Shown: in pieces, positions 63,301 to 64,000 of the stretch
Numbering within the stretch: the stretch's first letter is position 1
How the letters are laid out: every line of letters starts with the position of its first letter
From: Ehretia macrophylla
Taxonomy: Eukaryota > Streptophyta > Magnoliopsida > Boraginales > Ehretiaceae
Assembly: GCA_037974665.1 (NCBI GenBank)
Contig: CM075781.1
Location: forward strand, 38,998,235 to 39,062,234
Direction of reading: 5' to 3'
Length of the DNA stretch: 64,000 nt
The notes under the pieces: model-generated
What the model was told of the DNA's origin: nothing
The model's input: the letters and a program-made list of their open reading frames with translations, nothing else
The model's database searches: none
Translations under genes and position numbers: made by a program

Positions 63301-64000
63301 AAAAATATGTATTCTAACTTGTTAATAGGTAAGAACAACATATTAAAACAAGTTAATATTTTTATATTTTTCTTGTTTATGAAGTTTAGACTCAATGTGA
63401 GAGTTTTTTGACTCCTAGATTGAATATTTATTAACATTAACGCAATGTTAAGTGATAACATAATAAGTTCGATTCAAATGGTTATTAATTTCCTATGAGA
63501 TTTCTCTATAAAAGTACACACGTTAATGAAATACGGACCAAGTTTATTTTTATTTGAAAAACTTGCAACTCAAGTGAAGTTTACTACATTATAGGTGCAA
63601 TCAAAATTTCATAATTAAAATTAAATGTGATAAACCTCTTTTTTTGTTAAATTTCATAGCCTAATAGTAGCCAAATAACTACGGATAGGCTACAGAAGGG
63701 TTGAATTCCGTAGCCAATTAGGCTATAGAAGGGTCGAATTCCTAGCCCATCTGTAGCTAGGGACTACGGATAGGCTACAGACAACTAATAATATGTATTA
63801 TAACTTGTTAATAGGTAGGAACAACGTATTAAAACGTGTTAATATCTTCATATTTTTCTTGTTTATGAAGTTTAAACACAATGTGAGAGTTTTTTGATTC
63901 ATAGATTAAACGTTTATTAATATTAACACAATATTAAGTGAGAACATGATAAGTTCGATTTAAACGACTATTGATTTTCTATGAGATTTCCCTATAAAAG
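60371..64000. repeat. Tandem array, units of about 453-488 bp, higher-order alternation
   Basis: Units start at GTAGCCTAGCAGTAGCC-like words at 60403, 60856, 61310, 61793, 62259, 62714, 63202 and 63656, spacing 453, 454, 483, 466, 455, 488 and 454. Each unit has a cluster of CTACGGATGGGCTAC-type words, an AT-rich middle and CTATAAAAGTACGCACG. Units at 61793 and 62714 share GCCCATTATGCTACGGAAAT; units at 62259 and 63202 share GGGCTACGAAAGGGTCAAAT. The array therefore alternates two types, a dimer of about 920-940 bp. It runs off the window. A 78-codon frame recurs on the minus strand, but with no recognisable domain. Confidence 0.93.
60704..60712 (+). promoter_or_regulatory. TATA-like motif repeated once per array unit
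   Basis: CTATAAAAG occurs at this position and at the equivalent place in the following units (about 61161, 62108, 62563, 63051, 63505, 63992); the unit near 61633 has CTACAAAAG. The surrounding TGAGATTTCTCTATAAAAGT is well conserved. It resembles a core promoter but function is unproven. Confidence 0.35.

Noticed and set aside
60460..63461. Recurrent minus-strand frame of 66-104 codons (MLSLNIALMLIN-type) in the array units
   Set aside because: It recurs because the DNA repeats. It has no recognisable domain, varies in length, and overlaps the motif cluster; there is no evidence of codon-level constraint.
60371..64000. CRISPR array
   Set aside because: Units of over 450 bp repeat in full, without short repeats and unique spacers, and the context is a plant genome.

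Overview
The window looks like a repeat-rich, intergenic stretch of a plant nuclear genome, probably a eudicot. It is AT-rich, it holds Ty1/copia and Ty3/gypsy (chromovirus) LTR retrotransposons primed by tRNA-Met-type sites, and it carries MULE-, Harbinger-, pogo- and CACTA-type DNA transposon sequences. The only host genes I recognise are broken copies of a two-exon jacalin-related (mannose/glucose-binding type) lectin. I see no intact protein-coding gene, no tRNA or rRNA gene and no CRISPR array.

Layout. (a) 1-25400 holds two copies of a multi-kilobase segmental duplication that extends upstream of lectin pseudogenes. Copy I is 1-77 plus about 5570-10185, with further homology at 14680-14870. 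Copy II is about 16960-24750. Each copy has its own insertions and shows the empty site for insertions in the other: a deleted copia (78-5349), a solo LTR (6298-6683), a MULE MITE (7072-8108) and a pogo-like element (to 10075) in copy I; a copia (19252-24188) and a 106-bp SINE-like insert (18554-18659) in copy II. Between them lie a MULE-like element with a captured RNase H-like fragment (10587-12080), a lectin exon remnant (12240-12440), a hAT-like fragment, a TRIM-like repeat pair and a two-exon lectin pseudogene (15548-16876).

(b) 25429-36934 is one decayed copia on the minus strand. Its 5' LTR is split by a 2.6-kb solo LTR (34003-36614). (c) 37249-38694 is a third lectin pseudogene. Its upstream repeat is interrupted by a Harbinger-like element carrying a very long (TAA)n/(TTA)n palindrome (39588-40757). 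(d) 42960-43440 has the terminus and subterminal repeats of a CACTA element. (e) 46884-56966 is a degenerate chromovirus-type gypsy element on the plus strand. Its 3' LTR carries a 690-bp foldback MITE and is cut by a second element of the same family in the opposite orientation (56967 to about 59870), which is itself truncated. (f) 60371-64000 is a tandem array with units of about 453-488 bp that continues past the window edge. It alternates two unit types, has a TATA-like motif at the same place in each unit, and shares its CTACGGATGGGCTAC motif family with the CACTA subterminal region.

The window records the decay of a small lectin gene cluster under nested transposition. Nearly all premature stops I could place in the gypsy element fit single C-to-T or G-to-A changes, as expected for methylated, silenced DNA. 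The feature most worth a second look is the tandem array at the right edge and its possible origin from a CACTA element.
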